DNA of 64,000 bases from Tetrapyrgos nigripes (Eukaryota; Basidiomycota; Agaricomycetes; Agaricales; Campanellaceae), in the NCBI GenBank assembly GCA_013368315.1, contig JAACJM010000078.1, positions 186,001 through 250,000 on the forward strand, written 5' to 3'. The notes beneath the pieces were generated by a model. It saw nothing but the letters and a program-made list of their open reading frames with translations. It ran no database searches and was not told where the DNA came from. The position numbers and the translations under genes were made by a program. Below are positions 13,201 through 24,686 of this stretch, piece by piece (within the stretch, counting starts at the first letter, position 1; each line of letters opens with the position of its first letter).

Positions 13201-13698
13201 TTCCCGTCCGATACTTGTCGATACCCTGAGCAAAACCCCTGAGTCTGACTCTGAGTATATATCTAGATATACACCTGCCACATTAAAATCCGTTTATTCC
13301 GTTTCCGTTTAGGCGGACGGAATTGGTTCCCATTGGTCACCGTTACCCTCCGTGGACTATCACCAGCGAGCTACTTAAGTAAGTAAGTAACCACCCCACA
13401 CCGCCAATTCCAATTCAAACCTTTTGGTTGACTTTTAATTTGCCATTTGGACGTTTTCACTTTTTCTTTACATCGAGAATGTTATGTACATATCTATGTA
13501 CGTTGTACGCAGTACACAGTCTGAGTTTGAGGCTTGAAATGAAATTAACAATTGGCTTGAGCACAGCCTCGACGTTACGCCACATGTCATTGTCATTCCC
13601 GTCAGTCTAGTCACCTACATAGTGCCCGACGCGTCGCACCGCGTGAAGAACGCGTGAATGACCGGATACTGGATTGGTGTAGATGCTGTGGCAAATGT
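10279..13698. other. Intergenic region, upstream of zinc-finger gene
   Basis: About 3.4 kb with no convincing coding region. It is pyrimidine-rich next to the zinc-finger gene (10340-10800) and again at about 11310-11400, as in fungal promoters and leaders. Several short ORFs are open in overlapping frames and look like chance. It contains a (CAT)9 run at 12765-12791 and short TAAG repeats near 13376-13390. A regulatory role is only inferred from position. Confidence 0.5.
12765..12791 (+). repeat. (CAT)9 microsatellite
   Basis: Nine uninterrupted CAT units lie in a non-coding stretch. On the minus strand this reads as a run of ATG codons within a short ORF that has no other support. Confidence 0.95.
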
Positions 13699-13780
13699 GG
13701 CCGACTAGCTCAGTTGGTTAGAGCGTCGTGCTAATATTAAATTAACGCGAAGGTCTTGGGTTCGATCCCCACGTTGGCCA
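13699..13780 (+). tRNA. tRNA-Ile (anticodon AAU) with 8-nt intron
   Basis: The acceptor stem pairs GGCCGAC with GTTGGCC, followed by discriminator A; the CCA is not encoded. The D arm contains GCTCAGTTGGTTAGAGC. The anticodon arm is TCGTG-CTAATAA-CGCGA once the insert TTAAATTA (13737-13744) is removed from between positions 37 and 38, the usual place for nuclear tRNA introns. The anticodon AAT is at 13733-13735. The T arm has TTCGATC, with one weak pair (T:C) at its base. Mature length is 74 nt. The intergenic position and orientation suggest an independent Pol III gene with internal A and B boxes. Confidence 0.95.
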
Positions 13781-16215
13781 ATCAAGCCGAGGCGGAGAGC
13801 TTTTTCAAGTTTTTGGTCATTTCTTGTGCTGCTTTCGACGCAGTCACTATTGAGGTCACTCACCTTCCACCTTTCTGGACAGAGACCGGAACGTAAAAAG
13901 TGTTCGCGATACTTCTCAAGCCCAAGCTCAAGTCTCGTTAAACTATCAAACCATAATTCAAGGTTCATGGGAGAATACATTCATACATGGTACTTACCGG
14001 TGGTAATCCGGATATTAACCTATCATAAGTTGCCGAAGCTATCCCGAGTATCTTGGTGTTGTCCATCCCTAATTCGTCAGATAAAGCCTTGGAATCGCCA
14101 GCGATCCCTTCAAAGATTGTTTAGTCCGGAAGTCTGAATCCCGAGCCTATAGATTGTTTTGGGCGGGTCCAGACCGTACGGGACATCCGACCATTCTGAT
14201 CATCACTTGCTTGTCACTGAGTCACTGTACTCTACACAGTCAAGTTATACTTATCTCAATCAGAATCAGACTCGCTGATTCCAGTGGGACTTTAGAAGTG
14301 GAGGCAGAGGCGATCACCAGCTTTGACAATATGACAGAATCTACCGATTGCTGCCGCTCCGTGGCGCGCCGCCACTGGCCAGTGTTCATTAATTAAGTAT
14401 GCTTTCGCGGAACTTAGGAGCCTTTAGGAGCTCACGCTAGTAAGTAGCGTAGGACAATATGCTTTGATAGCGCGAACTTTCCCGCACCCAGCGTCTCTTC
14501 TCTTTCTAAACGAGTGTCACAGAGTGTGAGCGGTGAGGGTTTTCTGCGATTGAATCTATTGACATCGACGTCGGCCCCGCTATCGACGGCCCCGAGTGTC
14601 TTGTGTACAAAATACATGTAGTCCACTGGGATTCGCTAGAATTTGCTGGCATCTGCCCCCAGTCTGCCCATCTGCTAGATGGCGTTCCGCCATTCGGGTG
14701 CAATCTTATTTTTTTCAATTCAGACTTACCTAAAAAAGTGTCGGGATCTCTATACTCTTTTGATCCGGCCTCAGACTGCGGGAAAACACGATGATACACA
14801 AACCATCCGTATAGGTGCCATATCTGGATGTAGACGCTGATGTTGATGCAGATGGACCGAGTACTGGATCATCTTCCTAGACCGCCCGGCAGCGCAAGAG
14901 GTAGGCCGTTGAAAATCTCCGTGCAGTGTTTGATTCTCAGTTATGGTGGATGGACGACGGATGATACATTTCTCCAGTCTTCTCAAGTTCTTAGATCATG
15001 GATGAGGTCGGGATCACATCTGACGCCGCTAGGGATGGATTATCGACTGCCACTGCCACTGCTACCACATTTGTGAATGGAAATGCTATGCAGGCTTGCG
15101 CAAACCTTCACAGTAGAGTATGCTCCAGATCACCTCAATCTTCCTCGAGGCTTGGATTTTACCCTTCGCAAGATTGATAACATTAATTCAGTTGACTAGC
15201 CAGATCACTGTTGAGTTGCCTGCCAGGATGGCACTGATAGCCTGGAGAGCAGTGTAGTAGATTCACTCAACACTCGAGTGAATACATACCTGAAGCTGGG
15301 CACTTCTACTGAGCCTGGAAGTTTTTCACCGCATGAGCAACATAGCTTACCCTTCCCTCGACGTAGACCTTCCTCTTTCAACCTTCTTCTCGAGCACTTG
15401 GGACTGCATCCAATCCAGCCGTAATTTTTGCAGGTACCACCAGCTGACCGAGTCTACAATTTCTGCCGATCTTCCGAATCCGCGGCTTATGCATCCCACG
15501 ATGAACTCAGAGAACTGTGAGACATCGATGATGTGGACGTACCAAGGCCTTCTGAGGCGTTCTAGATCTTCTTTTCAACTCAGTGGAACTCTGTGATACG
15601 AACGAATGGAATTGGAATATAAAGCTTACTGTATACTGTATAAGGAGGAGGAGGATATGCGGAGGAAGCATTTGAACAATCACGTCCGACGGTGCCAAGC
15701 CATACACTTGTACACATACACACGTTCCACTGAGAGTACGCATGCTCCGAGTTTTTCTGCCATAATTACCCGTTTTCAGTTCGGGATATACTCGTTTGCG
15801 TTTCTGAAGGTGATATTCACGAGTCATTCATAGATTTAGATGGGGAGCACCTCACCGGTGAAGAAAACGTTCTTGGTAGTGGCTTTAGGGAAAGCTGAAC
15901 CTCTTCAAATTCGTGAACAGGCAAACGTGAACAGAGATGCGTTGGGACTCTTGGATTTGAGGCTTCAGAACAGGAGATCTTGAAGTGTATTGAAGTCCTC
16001 GCAGTTAAGTATTCCGTCCTTGCCCTTGTTCCCTATACATCCCCCTTGCAATAATTACTCTTCCCGACAGAATTCTGAACCACGAAAGAAAAGCCCAATA
16101 TACTTAACTGGAGGTGTCCATCGGAAACGCAGAGTATTCCCAAACTTAAAGGCACCAATTGTACAAAATGTCAATGTCCAACACGGCGCCCTTTAACTGA
16201 CATCCATACACGACT
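13781..16215. other. Unassigned region
   Basis: No gene is recognised. Open frames here are under 110 codons and overlap one another on both strands. Isolated splice-like words (for example ACTTAC near 14727, a donor on the minus strand) suggest remains of a multi-exon gene, but no consistent chain of exons could be built. Confidence 0.4.
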
Positions 16216-17303
16216 TCAATTGAACCCCTGAAGGAATGAGGTCTGGAAAACGATTTCAATAATCAGAATTTGATTAAATCCATGAGTGGAACAAGGGCTG
16301 AGCTTTACATGATGAACTTTGGAACCTATATGGAACAATGCGAGCCAGAACAATGAATACCAATCCTCCACGCTTCCCATCTTCTCAGTGAAGAAAGACC
16401 TAGAGCTCGAGAGGAACATTTAAGACGACAATAATCAAAGCTGTACCTATGTAAGACAGTAGACGGTGCTTCTGAGTGATTTCGTCAACAATGAACTCAT
16501 CGGCGAACAATGATTTGCCTGTCATCAAACGTCCTCCGGAGTGATTAGCTCTGCCAACTTCATCATAAACAATGTATTTCCTTACATTTCCTCTGTCACG
16601 GACATACGTATATGTGCCTCTGTGCCTGTACAGCAAAATCGTTTGAATTGCTAGAACAACTCGTTTTGATACAAAACGTCCAGTGTACCTAAAATCGATG
16701 GGGGATCACGTCGACGGAGAGTCTTGTCCGTGAGAGATCCGGGGGCGTAACTTATCAAGAACTGGAAGAAAGAGTCTTCAGCGGGGGCCGGAGCCTAAGG
16801 CAATTAATTGACGGATCTGTCAAGATTTAGGTCTTCGGGGTACATAGAGCTAGACTGACCGGACTTGTACTTTGCGAATTCAATCTGTCCATGAGAGAGG
16901 ACACTGTAAGTCTAGGAGATGAATAGTCTTGAAGGTTGGTGTACTTGGGAATATCCTGGTAGTCATATGAGCAAAAGCTCTAGCGTGCAGTCTCGGAGAT
17001 CTCGGAACAGGGAAAAAACTTACTGTAAATAGCTGGATCGACAGGGGCAGACGAACAGGAACAAGAACGATGTGAGTACCGGCAGCCGCGCATAGTTCTG
17101 AATACGAGAACGTTCAGTACTTCTCATGAAAAGATATGCGTATTGTTCCGTTTTGAGCCTTCGGCCAATAGGCACACGGAATGGGAAGAGTATTCAAAGC
17201 CATGTCTTTGATCTAGAAGGAGTTGAAGCAGCAGAATAAGTATCCCATTTAGGAATAGATGGACCTGCCAGACGAATTTCTCACTGTGGGCATTCGGATT
17301 GAA
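16216..17303 (-). pseudogene. Multi-exon gene of unknown function, one in-frame stop
   Basis: Five exons join in frame by GT-AG introns: 17265-17303, 17024-17212, 16860-16955, 16689-16794 and 16447-16650, with a less certain last part reaching 16216. The joined frame reads through ...HIVLVPVRLPLSIQLFTDIP..., a Pro/Ala/Ser linker (STSPAPAPAED), ...FFQFLISYAPGSLTDKTLRR... and ...YTYVRDRGNVRKYIVYDEVG.... The agreement of phases over four introns argues that it was a real gene. A TGA at 17114-17116 interrupts exon 2 in the same frame, and no intron of sensible size removes it. The product is not recognised. The 5' end was not found. Confidence 0.5.
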
Positions 17304-19497
17304 GCTACACTTCTCAACGTATCAGATCTTTCTCTGGAATCAGACGTTTAAGGCGAGAAAAACCACTTACGGTATTCAGTATGGCTTATAGTCCCGAGTA
17401 GCGCGTAATAGTACTAAGGATAGAGCGTTGAGCGACCACTGATCGCTGGCATGTACTGTTATCCAGCTAGAAACCGAAATTTAGACCCATTTTGACTCGA
17501 ACTCGCTTACATAGCTGTTTTGACACTCGCGCGAGAAAAAAAGATTTGTAATCAAATTTTGAAAAATTTTAAAGTAGCGGAGGCTGACGGCCTCTGACGA
17601 CGTCAGAATACCCTCAGCTGCCTCAAGACTCTCGATGAGGTTATGCCCTAGGAGGACCCCTGCTAATACACAAATGTCTTATCTGGGCGGCGCCGAACCA
17701 AACAGATTTTTGACCTTTGGCCCCAGAAATTTTTGTCCGAACCTCTGTAAAAGGCGATCTTGAGGCCTGGCCCAATTTCACAGCCCACATTTGCTTCATG
17801 ACACGTCTCAGCAACCGGATCATCGTATTCCGAACGTCTACTGAGGTGCTGAGGGGTTTTAATCTAATCCATTGTTGAGGCTCAAAGCTCTTGACTTCCT
17901 CGACATCGTCTGTAGCAGACTGTAACAGTAGTGTCTATATGGTTAAGAGCCTAAACCTATATCCCGGCCCATGTCCGTTGGAGCGAGCCGCCTTAGGCGT
18001 GTCGTCTCACCTCAAAAAAGTTTCCGCGCACCTAGGTCTACCAGAGGTGTAGTCTTCCGTAGACTGACTCAACGGCTCACAAGCTTATTATAGTCAGGTT
18101 CTGGAGCTTCTTGTTCGAACCTAGTCAGGGCGGCGCCTACTAGAGTCAGGATCTGGGGCGCCATTTTTGTCAGAACTTTCTTGGAGACATTCCGTGGATT
18201 TGGGCCTCAAATTTGTCCGAACTGGGATCAGTCGGTCCAGTGTATTCGAAGAGGTCCTACCTTAGGTCGGCCCTGTCGAAGTCGTGAAGAAAGATGTGTC
18301 CTTAGACTCCTTACGACCTCAATTCCACCGACGCTTACAATCCAAATTTTTCTCGTGCGAGTGTCAAGCTTTATGAAAAGTGCTGTAAGCCTCATTTTTC
18401 TACCAAGAGCCTCAAGCTTCGACTTGCAGTTCTCAAATCCCGTCGTCCAATCCCTCAACCTTGAAGTAACTCTCGCTCACACCACGTCAATGCTAGAGGA
18501 ATTTTGAAGTGCCATGACTGAAGGTTCGCTTGCGCTAAGTCATTGGAACTGTGAGGTCAGATAGACAGCCGCCTTCTATTAGCGTTAGAAGGGATGGACT
18601 GATGAGAAGAGCTGATGAGGAGCACGCAGCAGCTGCAAAGACGTCGACGTCGCTATGAAGAACACAGAGGGTGAAGGTAAACAGTTGTAAACATTCAACA
18701 TTGCGCCAGCGGCGTGGGAACTCGTGCTCTTCTTTGTTTGTTTGTTTCCGTCGCCAGAATCCATTCTCCCATACACCTCCTTGGCTTGTGTACAGCTTTT
18801 GAGACTACCTCAAGTTGCTGGGCTCGCTTCGGGCCGTGCCATCTCTCGAGCAACGAATACTTCCCGCATACTTCGGTCTCAGTTTCTAGTGTTTCCGCTG
18901 GTGTTTCCTGATCATTTGGAATCTATGTGGTCTCTGAATCACAGCCTATCCACTCCACATCACAAGGAATCACTCCGTTATAGTGCGTTTGTGGTCTCGT
19001 GCTAAGCGCCACAGCTGTGCCAGTACTTACTGCTTATGCAGACTTCAATCAAACACTATTCTGCCTCAAACCCTCAAACTTCAAACGACCATTGCTCCAA
19101 AACTGTCTGTCTCAATACTACATCTTATCTCTGAATGTATCTCCAAAGAAATTTCACTCGAGTCTAATATCATTCGTCCTGCTTAGACATCACCAGTGCA
19201 AGCCCGAGCGTCTAACTCCAAACTGATCAGTTCACCTTCATATCATATCATAGCAACCTGATTGGATTCTGGATCGGCCAGTGGTTCAAATTAAAGGCGG
19301 CAAGCGTCCTCTCTATTTGCTGGTATACCCGGGCATGTCCTTATTCCAGTCAGCTCCTTCCCTATCTCTACTCGGACAGTCCCTCTGTCACCCTCAATTT
19401 CAACGTCGGAACGAAAAATGGAAATGCAGATATCGGACAGTCTCAAGCTCATTGCCTCGGCACATAGTAATGAGTCTCTACCTCATTTTCGTTGCTC
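17304..19497. other. Unassigned region
   Basis: No gene is recognised. The stretch 17640-18500 has a mixed, non-repetitive composition with short ORFs on both strands. Upstream exons of the decayed gene at 16216-17303 may lie at its start, but could not be joined in frame. Confidence 0.4.
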
Positions 19498-19504
19498 TAT
19501 AAAT
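19498..19504 (+). promoter_or_regulatory. TATA-like box of the dsRBD gene
   Basis: TATAAAT lies about 100 bp upstream of the ATG at 19601. Position and sequence fit a fungal TATA element; no other core promoter element was identified. Confidence 0.45.
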
Positions 19505-19600
19505 GCCTCTCCGTGCTACTTGACCAGGGCAAGTTCCTCAATCTTTCAACTATCCAACTTCTTGTATTTTACCAGTGTCAACCGCCTTTCCGATATTTTG

Positions 19601-19949
19601 ATGCAAGAACGTACGCTTCAATTTCTTGTCTTACAGGTTACATATGTATCAAAGATCATTCCTTCAGATCCTCGTACGGAACTTAATAACTGGGCCCAGC
19701 GTACTAGACGCAGCATTCAATACTCCCAGAATAATCTGGGAAGCCAACATGAGCCGATTTGGGAGGTTATCGTGCTGGGTAAGTTCCCCAGTCCTGCTTC
19801 ATCTCCGGATGCTTTCACCGAATTCCACCAATTTCCCTTTAGTCGATAATCAAGAATATGGTCGAAGTCGTGCATCGAATCTTGGACGAGCCAAAGACCA
19901 AGCTGCAGCTCAGGCTTATCAGGTAGTCCTACAATTATTCTCTGCATGA
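19601..19949 (+). CDS. Small double-stranded-RNA-binding-domain protein
   Basis: Exon 1 is 19601-19778 and exon 2 is 19843-19949, with a 64-bp intron (GTAAGT...TTTAG); the product is 94 aa. Splicing joins EPIWEVIVL to VDNQEYGRSRASNLGRAKD, giving a near-complete dsRBD. It has an N-terminal helix with ELNNWAQ, a beta strand with WEVIV, a second strand, and a final helix LGRAKDQAAAQAYQ, the position of the usual KKxAKxxAA RNA-contact helix. Here that motif is less basic than normal. The domain usually binds RNA helices in the nucleus or cytoplasm. It fills nearly the whole protein, as in many short basidiomycete dsRBD proteins. The start is uncertain: CTTGTCTTACAG just after the ATG could be an acceptor of a further upstream intron. 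Confidence 0.7.
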
Positions 19950-21428
19950 ATACTTGCATAAATGGATTGTGGCACAACATAATAATAACTTAGACCTAGA
20001 GTACATGACAATGCGTTGCTGTATCATCTTACATCCTAATCAACCACAGCTGTTTGAAATCCAAGAATTCTGTGACATGGTACGCGTTCGATGTTCTATA
20101 GGGTGGCTCGTCCCATCAGTAAACTTACTCGGCCCTGACGAAATTCAAACCGAAGGGTAAGGCGACCTCATCAGTTGGCACAGTCCATATACTCTGGCAT
20201 GGCCGGGCTGGATATATAGACATCATATAACAGGAACAATTTTCGCTTTGCAGACTCTATGTACGTACTGTAGTACTCTTACTACATCACGTCAGGGCAG
20301 TGAGTATCCCTAAACGCGACTGGAAATTTCAAATCCATATGTCATCTAATTCTCCAGTCCTGCACACCCAATCACCATCTGTCTTCTTCATATTGTTCCC
20401 TCTTCGTCGCTAACCTGTAGTCTTTTGGCTGTGGCTTGACCCGCTGAACTAGTATATGTACTCGGTAGAGCCTCCGGCGCGATGTAGATTCACCTACAGT
20501 CAGTGACGAGGTCAGCCGTTCGATTCGATCAGAGGGAGGAGGAGGAGGAGTGTATTACCGGACTGGGACCAAGTACTGATACGCCGGGAGGCAACCCGAT
20601 GTAACTACTATGCGTGATACGTAGGTACATCATTGTCCCGGGATCAACCACTTCTGGATAGGATGAGCTCGCAGCGCATTTAAGCTGCTGTAGATCCATC
20701 CAGTTGTGGACACCGCCAAGATACAATTAGTACACTATGTGAGTAGTCTATTCTAACAAGTAATATGCTATACAGATTGTGGGTTGGAGTTGCTTCATCA
20801 ACGACGGTATTCAGGAGGTACGAGGGGGGGAGTTTTCTCGAAGATTTGAAATACAGAATAGATGTACTTTGCTGTCATTGAGTACATTGGCTGAAAGGAA
20901 AATAGATGCCAGAAATTGCTGTCGACCCTTTTGTATGCCCAATAGGTATAAATAAGGAGTGAGATTCTTAGTGTACAGGTGAAGAATGTCCTCTCTGAGA
21001 GGGACAAGGGGATTGTAAGGGTCCAGGCTAAGAGGGACGGGAATGGGAGATAAACTCAAGAGTATAACGAGGTGGCCTTAAAACAAGAGCATTAAAATTG
21101 GAGTTGATTCAGCTAGTGAACTACGAACCAATACAAAGTATAAGTTCTGTAAGTACGGGTCGTAACTGCGGAGCATATGAAATACAACGGAGTCAAGACG
21201 AAGGATAAGAAATGCTATGTAAGTAAGAGAACTTGGATGTAATGAAGAGTTGGAAATACTCGGATCTAGGACGGATCGTTACAGGGATCATGTTGACTGA
21301 GCAATGCGTGTTCAAGATTTTCGCATTCAATTTTGCAAAAGCGACATAGACGTTCATCATTCATGATCCGCCCAGCCTAATCTTTACACAGCCAAGGGAA
21401 TGTCACCGCAAAAGGCCTTCGACATATC
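19950..21428. other. Unassigned region left of the copia element
   Basis: No gene is recognised. A short (GGA)n run lies at about 20531-20548. The last 60 bp before the LTR may be the 3' edge of an exon of the gene whose tail is seen at 28252-28409: a TTTACACAG acceptor-like word is followed by a frame that continues across the empty site. Confidence 0.4.
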
Positions 21429-21711
21429 TGTTGAATTGGCGAATTAGTAAGCAGCCATCAACACTAGATTAAATATAGATTAGATAGTAATCTAGTTAGT
21501 TACGCTTACTTACATCAGTAGTTCTTAGATAAGTAGTCACATGTACTATCTAGAACAGTATATAAGGGCTCGTAGATTGCCCTACAACAATAAGGATTTC
21601 CCTTAACACTCATCACTTTTAACCTCTAACAAACCACTCTAACAAGCACTTTTACATCCCCAGGTAAGTATGCAGTTGCCACTACGTATATAGAACATAG
21701 CCTGCTCAACA
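21429..21711 (+). repeat. Copia 5' LTR (283 bp)
   Basis: Begins TGTTGAATTGG and ends CTGCTCAACA. It contains a TATATAA box at 21559-21565 and a consensus splice donor (CAG/GTAAGT) at 21661-21669. Compared with the 3' LTR it has 18 extra bases after TATGCAG and two substitutions. Confidence 0.95.
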
Positions 21712-21726
21712 GGTTATGGGCCCCGC
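21712..21726 (+). promoter_or_regulatory. Primer binding site, initiator tRNA-Met half-molecule type
   Basis: GGTTATGGGCCCCGC directly follows the LTR. GGTTATGGGCC is the complement of the anticodon-loop region (GGCCCATAACC) of eukaryotic initiator tRNA-Met, not of a tRNA 3' end. Priming of minus-strand cDNA from the 5' half of cleaved initiator tRNA is known for Drosophila copia and some fungal relatives. Confidence 0.75.
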
Positions 21727-22037
21727 AAGCCCTGGACAATCGTGCCATCACTGGCAGCCGTCCTAGACTGTGTAATACCTGGTAGCGCCCCTGCGGCTGC
21801 TTGAACATCACCCTCTGTGGCAGAAGTTCTTTACATGCGCCTTCATGGCTGCTGTATGTGCTCAGTAGCGCCTACATGGCTGCACGCTGGTATAATGCAC
21901 ACTGGGGATAATCACTGTCATAAGCGCGCTAGCTGCAGCTTTTCATTTATTTTCTGGCGCGTCCTTAACACCACCGCTTATCTTGCATATAGGATGTTAT
22001 GCTGACAGTTTGATTATATCCCCAGATCACATTTGAA

Positions 22038-24686
22038 ATGTCTTCCGGATCAAGCTTCATGTCCACCGTTCCAGAACTCACTGGACTGAACTATACCCTT
22101 TGGGCCAGCAAGTCCAAATCTTGGCTCCAATCTCAGGGCATCGCATATGTCCTCAATACTCCTCGTCCTGGAGATATCGAAATTACTCCAGCCCCCACTC
22201 CCGCTGCCCCTGCTGGTACCACTGCTGGTGCCGCTGCAGGAGCAACTGATGAAGAAGCCTCTCCTACCCATTTTACTGCCGCTGCCACCGGTAGTACTGT
22301 CGATTGGGACAAAGATAACGATGAGGCCATGGGAGTTATTAAACTCCGTGTCTCTCAGGCCATTGGTATGAAACTCGAGGATATCACTACTGCCAGAAGA
22401 ATGTGGGGAACACTCAAAGATCTCTACGGTAAACCTGGAGCTGCTGAAATCTTTCAGAACTTCAAGCGTGCCATGAACGTCGAAATCCCTCGCAACGCTC
22501 ATCCTGGCACTGCTATTGATCTCATCAAAATGTACCTCACTCGTATCAATAACGCTGGCATAAACACAGCCATTCCCCTCTATCTCCAATACATGATCGT
22601 TATCAACAAACTCCCAGCCGATATCTATGGCTATGTCATTGCCAAAGAAACTCAGGATGACATCGACGCCTTTGAAGATGGATCCCTCGATGATCTTCGT
22701 ACTCAGGTTGTCAACACTTGGGAAGCTCGTGGCGGAAAGAAAGCTCAGTCCGCTAACGCCACTAAAATCACGGCGATCAAACGCAAAGGCAAACCTCCTG
22801 TCTTTGAGGAACAGCAGCAGCAGCGCCATAAAGGCAGCAGCAGCGCTTGGAGAGGCAAAGGCCGAGGACGTGGCAACTGGCGAGGCCGCGGAAAACGTGC
22901 CAGTGAACAAACACGCCAGAAACAACAAGCCCAGAGTATGGGTCCTATTAAGTTAGAACACTCTCACGTCATACATGCCGTGAAGTTCTTCAAGGAAACT
23001 CTGACCATCATGGTCACGGAGCCCTCTACCAAAGATGTGCGTAAACCATTCTTTAGCGAGTCGGTAAAGCCTTTTGACGGATTTTTCTCATCTGTCCAGA
23101 ACACCTTTAAAACCGCTCGTGATAATGGGTTAAAGCCAACTGGTGAGCTCCTCAAAGACCTTGAACTAGCACACATGTCTCATTCCGAAGCCTCTACCTC
23201 TCTCCCTCGTCCTTCTATCATCTCCGATGGTTGTTCTTTCATGGAACAATACTATTGGCAAAACCTCGTCGCTCCCTATCCTCCCGGTTACACCTTCTCT
23301 CACACTGACTCCAATCCCGACCACGATGACGACCACTGGTTCGCCATCCGCGACAACAAACCTGTCTCTGATGGTTGGGGTGCCGCCAGCTGGGGTACTC
23401 CACAGCAAGAGGAGGCGTGGAACAACTTCGGGTGGAAACACGACAAATGTGTGGGAACGGACGACGACGCCGAAATGGCCGAGGAGGACGACAGGCTGTC
23501 GGACAGCCTCATTTCCAACGTGGGGAGCATGAACTTGGAGGAGTTCGAAAGGGAAAAGGAGGAGTCAACCAAGCGCCTCAGAATGTGGGAGGCCGGTCTC
23601 GTCGACATGGGGGATTCCGACAAAGAGAACGTCGACCCCAACCCCAAAATGCTCGAGGAGCGTATGCAGATGATCACCAACGAGATGACTCAAAGGTGGT
23701 ATTCGGGGGAGTTCGACAGAGAGTACAACGATGGTCTCGAGGACCTCGACCAGATGAGTGCCTCCAATTCATCGGGGTGGAGCCAAGCGCGGTCGGTTAC
23801 CCCCTTATTCGAGGAAATCTCCATGTCCCCGCGTGTTTCCAACTCGGATGCCGACGGGGATGTTGACTCCCTACCGGACCTCATAACACCACCGTCAAGT
23901 TCTCCGGATATGGACGTTATATCCCTCGGGTCTGACTCCGAGGAGGAGATGATTTCCGAGAGTTGGAATGATGGCGGGTACTACAGGTACGCCACACCCT
24001 CTTTCTCTTCCATTGTGAATAGAGTATCTGACACATCCCATACAGTGCAGATGATGAGCCCGGTCGCATGTGAATTATTATTATCACATGCTTGTAACAT
24101 ATTTATACATACCGCTCCTCTGGGCTCTATTAGCCCCTCTATTTATAATGTACCCAATATATTATGTCCCTGTGGGACTTATTATTCATCTTGTGTGAAT
24201 TGCAAGGGAAAGAACACTCTCATCAACCAGAAACATTATGACAACGCCTGGTTACTTGACTCTGGAGCATCTGCTCATTACACTTTTGACTTAACCGATT
24301 TTGTTGAGTCACATAAAGTAGACCCAATCTCCATTCAAACTGCAAATGGAGTTACCAAAACCAATACTGCCAGTACTGTCATCATACAACAGGGATCTCG
24401 TTACTTTAAAGTTGCCCCTGTTTACTATGTTGCCGATCTCAATCAATGGTTACTGTCACTTGGCACATTCCTACAGTCAGACAGAGTGACAGTTCATGGA
24501 TCAGACAAAATGATCATGCTGATGAAGCATGACAAAATGACAGATGTAGATGGACAATTAATGCGTCGTCGTTGGTTGACATTTACCAAACGATCACCGG
24601 AAGATACCATTTACTATCTTCCTCACACCAAAACTGACGTCACCTCTTTGGCAGACGCTATGATTTACGAAATCAATTTGATTTAG
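22038..24686 (+). CDS. Copia gag with aspartic protease
   Basis: 882 aa. The N-terminal 230 residues resemble copia-type Gag (LTGLNYTLWASKSKSWL near the start; KLRVSQAIGMKLEDITTARRMWGTLKDLYG). A basic RG-rich patch (GKGRGRGNWRGRGKR, about residues 270-285) stands where a CCHC knuckle would be expected. A long acidic, low-complexity segment follows (about 300-690), then a cysteine group CPCGTYYSSCVNCKGK near 710. The retropepsin site WLLDSGASAHYTF is near 735. The frame ends at TAG 24684-24686, exactly where the gag-pre-integrase frame takes over (DLAHQRAGHPSC), so the stop results from a frameshift. Gag would form cytoplasmic particles and the protease would cleave the polyprotein. Confidence 0.85.
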   Translation: MSSGSSFMSTVPELTGLNYTLWASKSKSWLQSQGIAYVLNTPRPGDIEITPAPTPAAPAGTTAGAAAGATDEEASPTHFTAAATGSTVDWDKDNDEAMGVIKLRVSQAIGMKLEDITTARRMWGTLKDLYGKPGAAEIFQNFKRAMNVEIPRNAHPGTAIDLIKMYLTRINNAGINTAIPLYLQYMIVINKLPADIYGYVIAKETQDDIDAFEDGSLDDLRTQVVNTWEARGGKKAQSANATKITAIKRKGKPPVFEEQQQQRHKGSSSAWRGKGRGRGNWRGRGKRASEQTRQKQQAQSMGPIKLEHSHVIHAVKFFKETLTIMVTEPSTKDVRKPFFSESVKPFDGFFSSVQNTFKTARDNGLKPTGELLKDLELAHMSHSEASTSLPRPSIISDGCSFMEQYYWQNLVAPYPPGYTFSHTDSNPDHDDDHWFAIRDNKPVSDGWGAASWGTPQQEEAWNNFGWKHDKCVGTDDDAEMAEEDDRLSDSLISNVGSMNLEEFEREKEESTKRLRMWEAGLVDMGDSDKENVDPNPKMLEERMQMITNEMTQRWYSGEFDREYNDGLEDLDQMSASNSSGWSQARSVTPLFEEISMSPRVSNSDADGDVDSLPDLITPPSSSPDMDVISLGSDSEEEMISESWNDGGYYRYATPSFSSIVNRVSDTSHTVQMMSPVACELLLSHACNIFIHTAPLGSISPSIYNVPNILCPCGTYYSSCVNCKGKNTLINQKHYDNAWLLDSGASAHYTFDLTDFVESHKVDPISIQTANGVTKTNTASTVIIQQGSRYFKVAPVYYVADLNQWLLSLGTFLQSDRVTVHGSDKMIMLMKHDKMTDVDGQLMRRRWLTFTKRSPEDTIYYLPHTKTDVTSLADAMIYEINLI

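Noticed and set aside
22050..22928. 292-codon minus-strand ORF under the copia gag
   Set aside because: It is fully antisense to the recognisable Gag, has no motif, and its codon pattern mirrors that of the coding strand.
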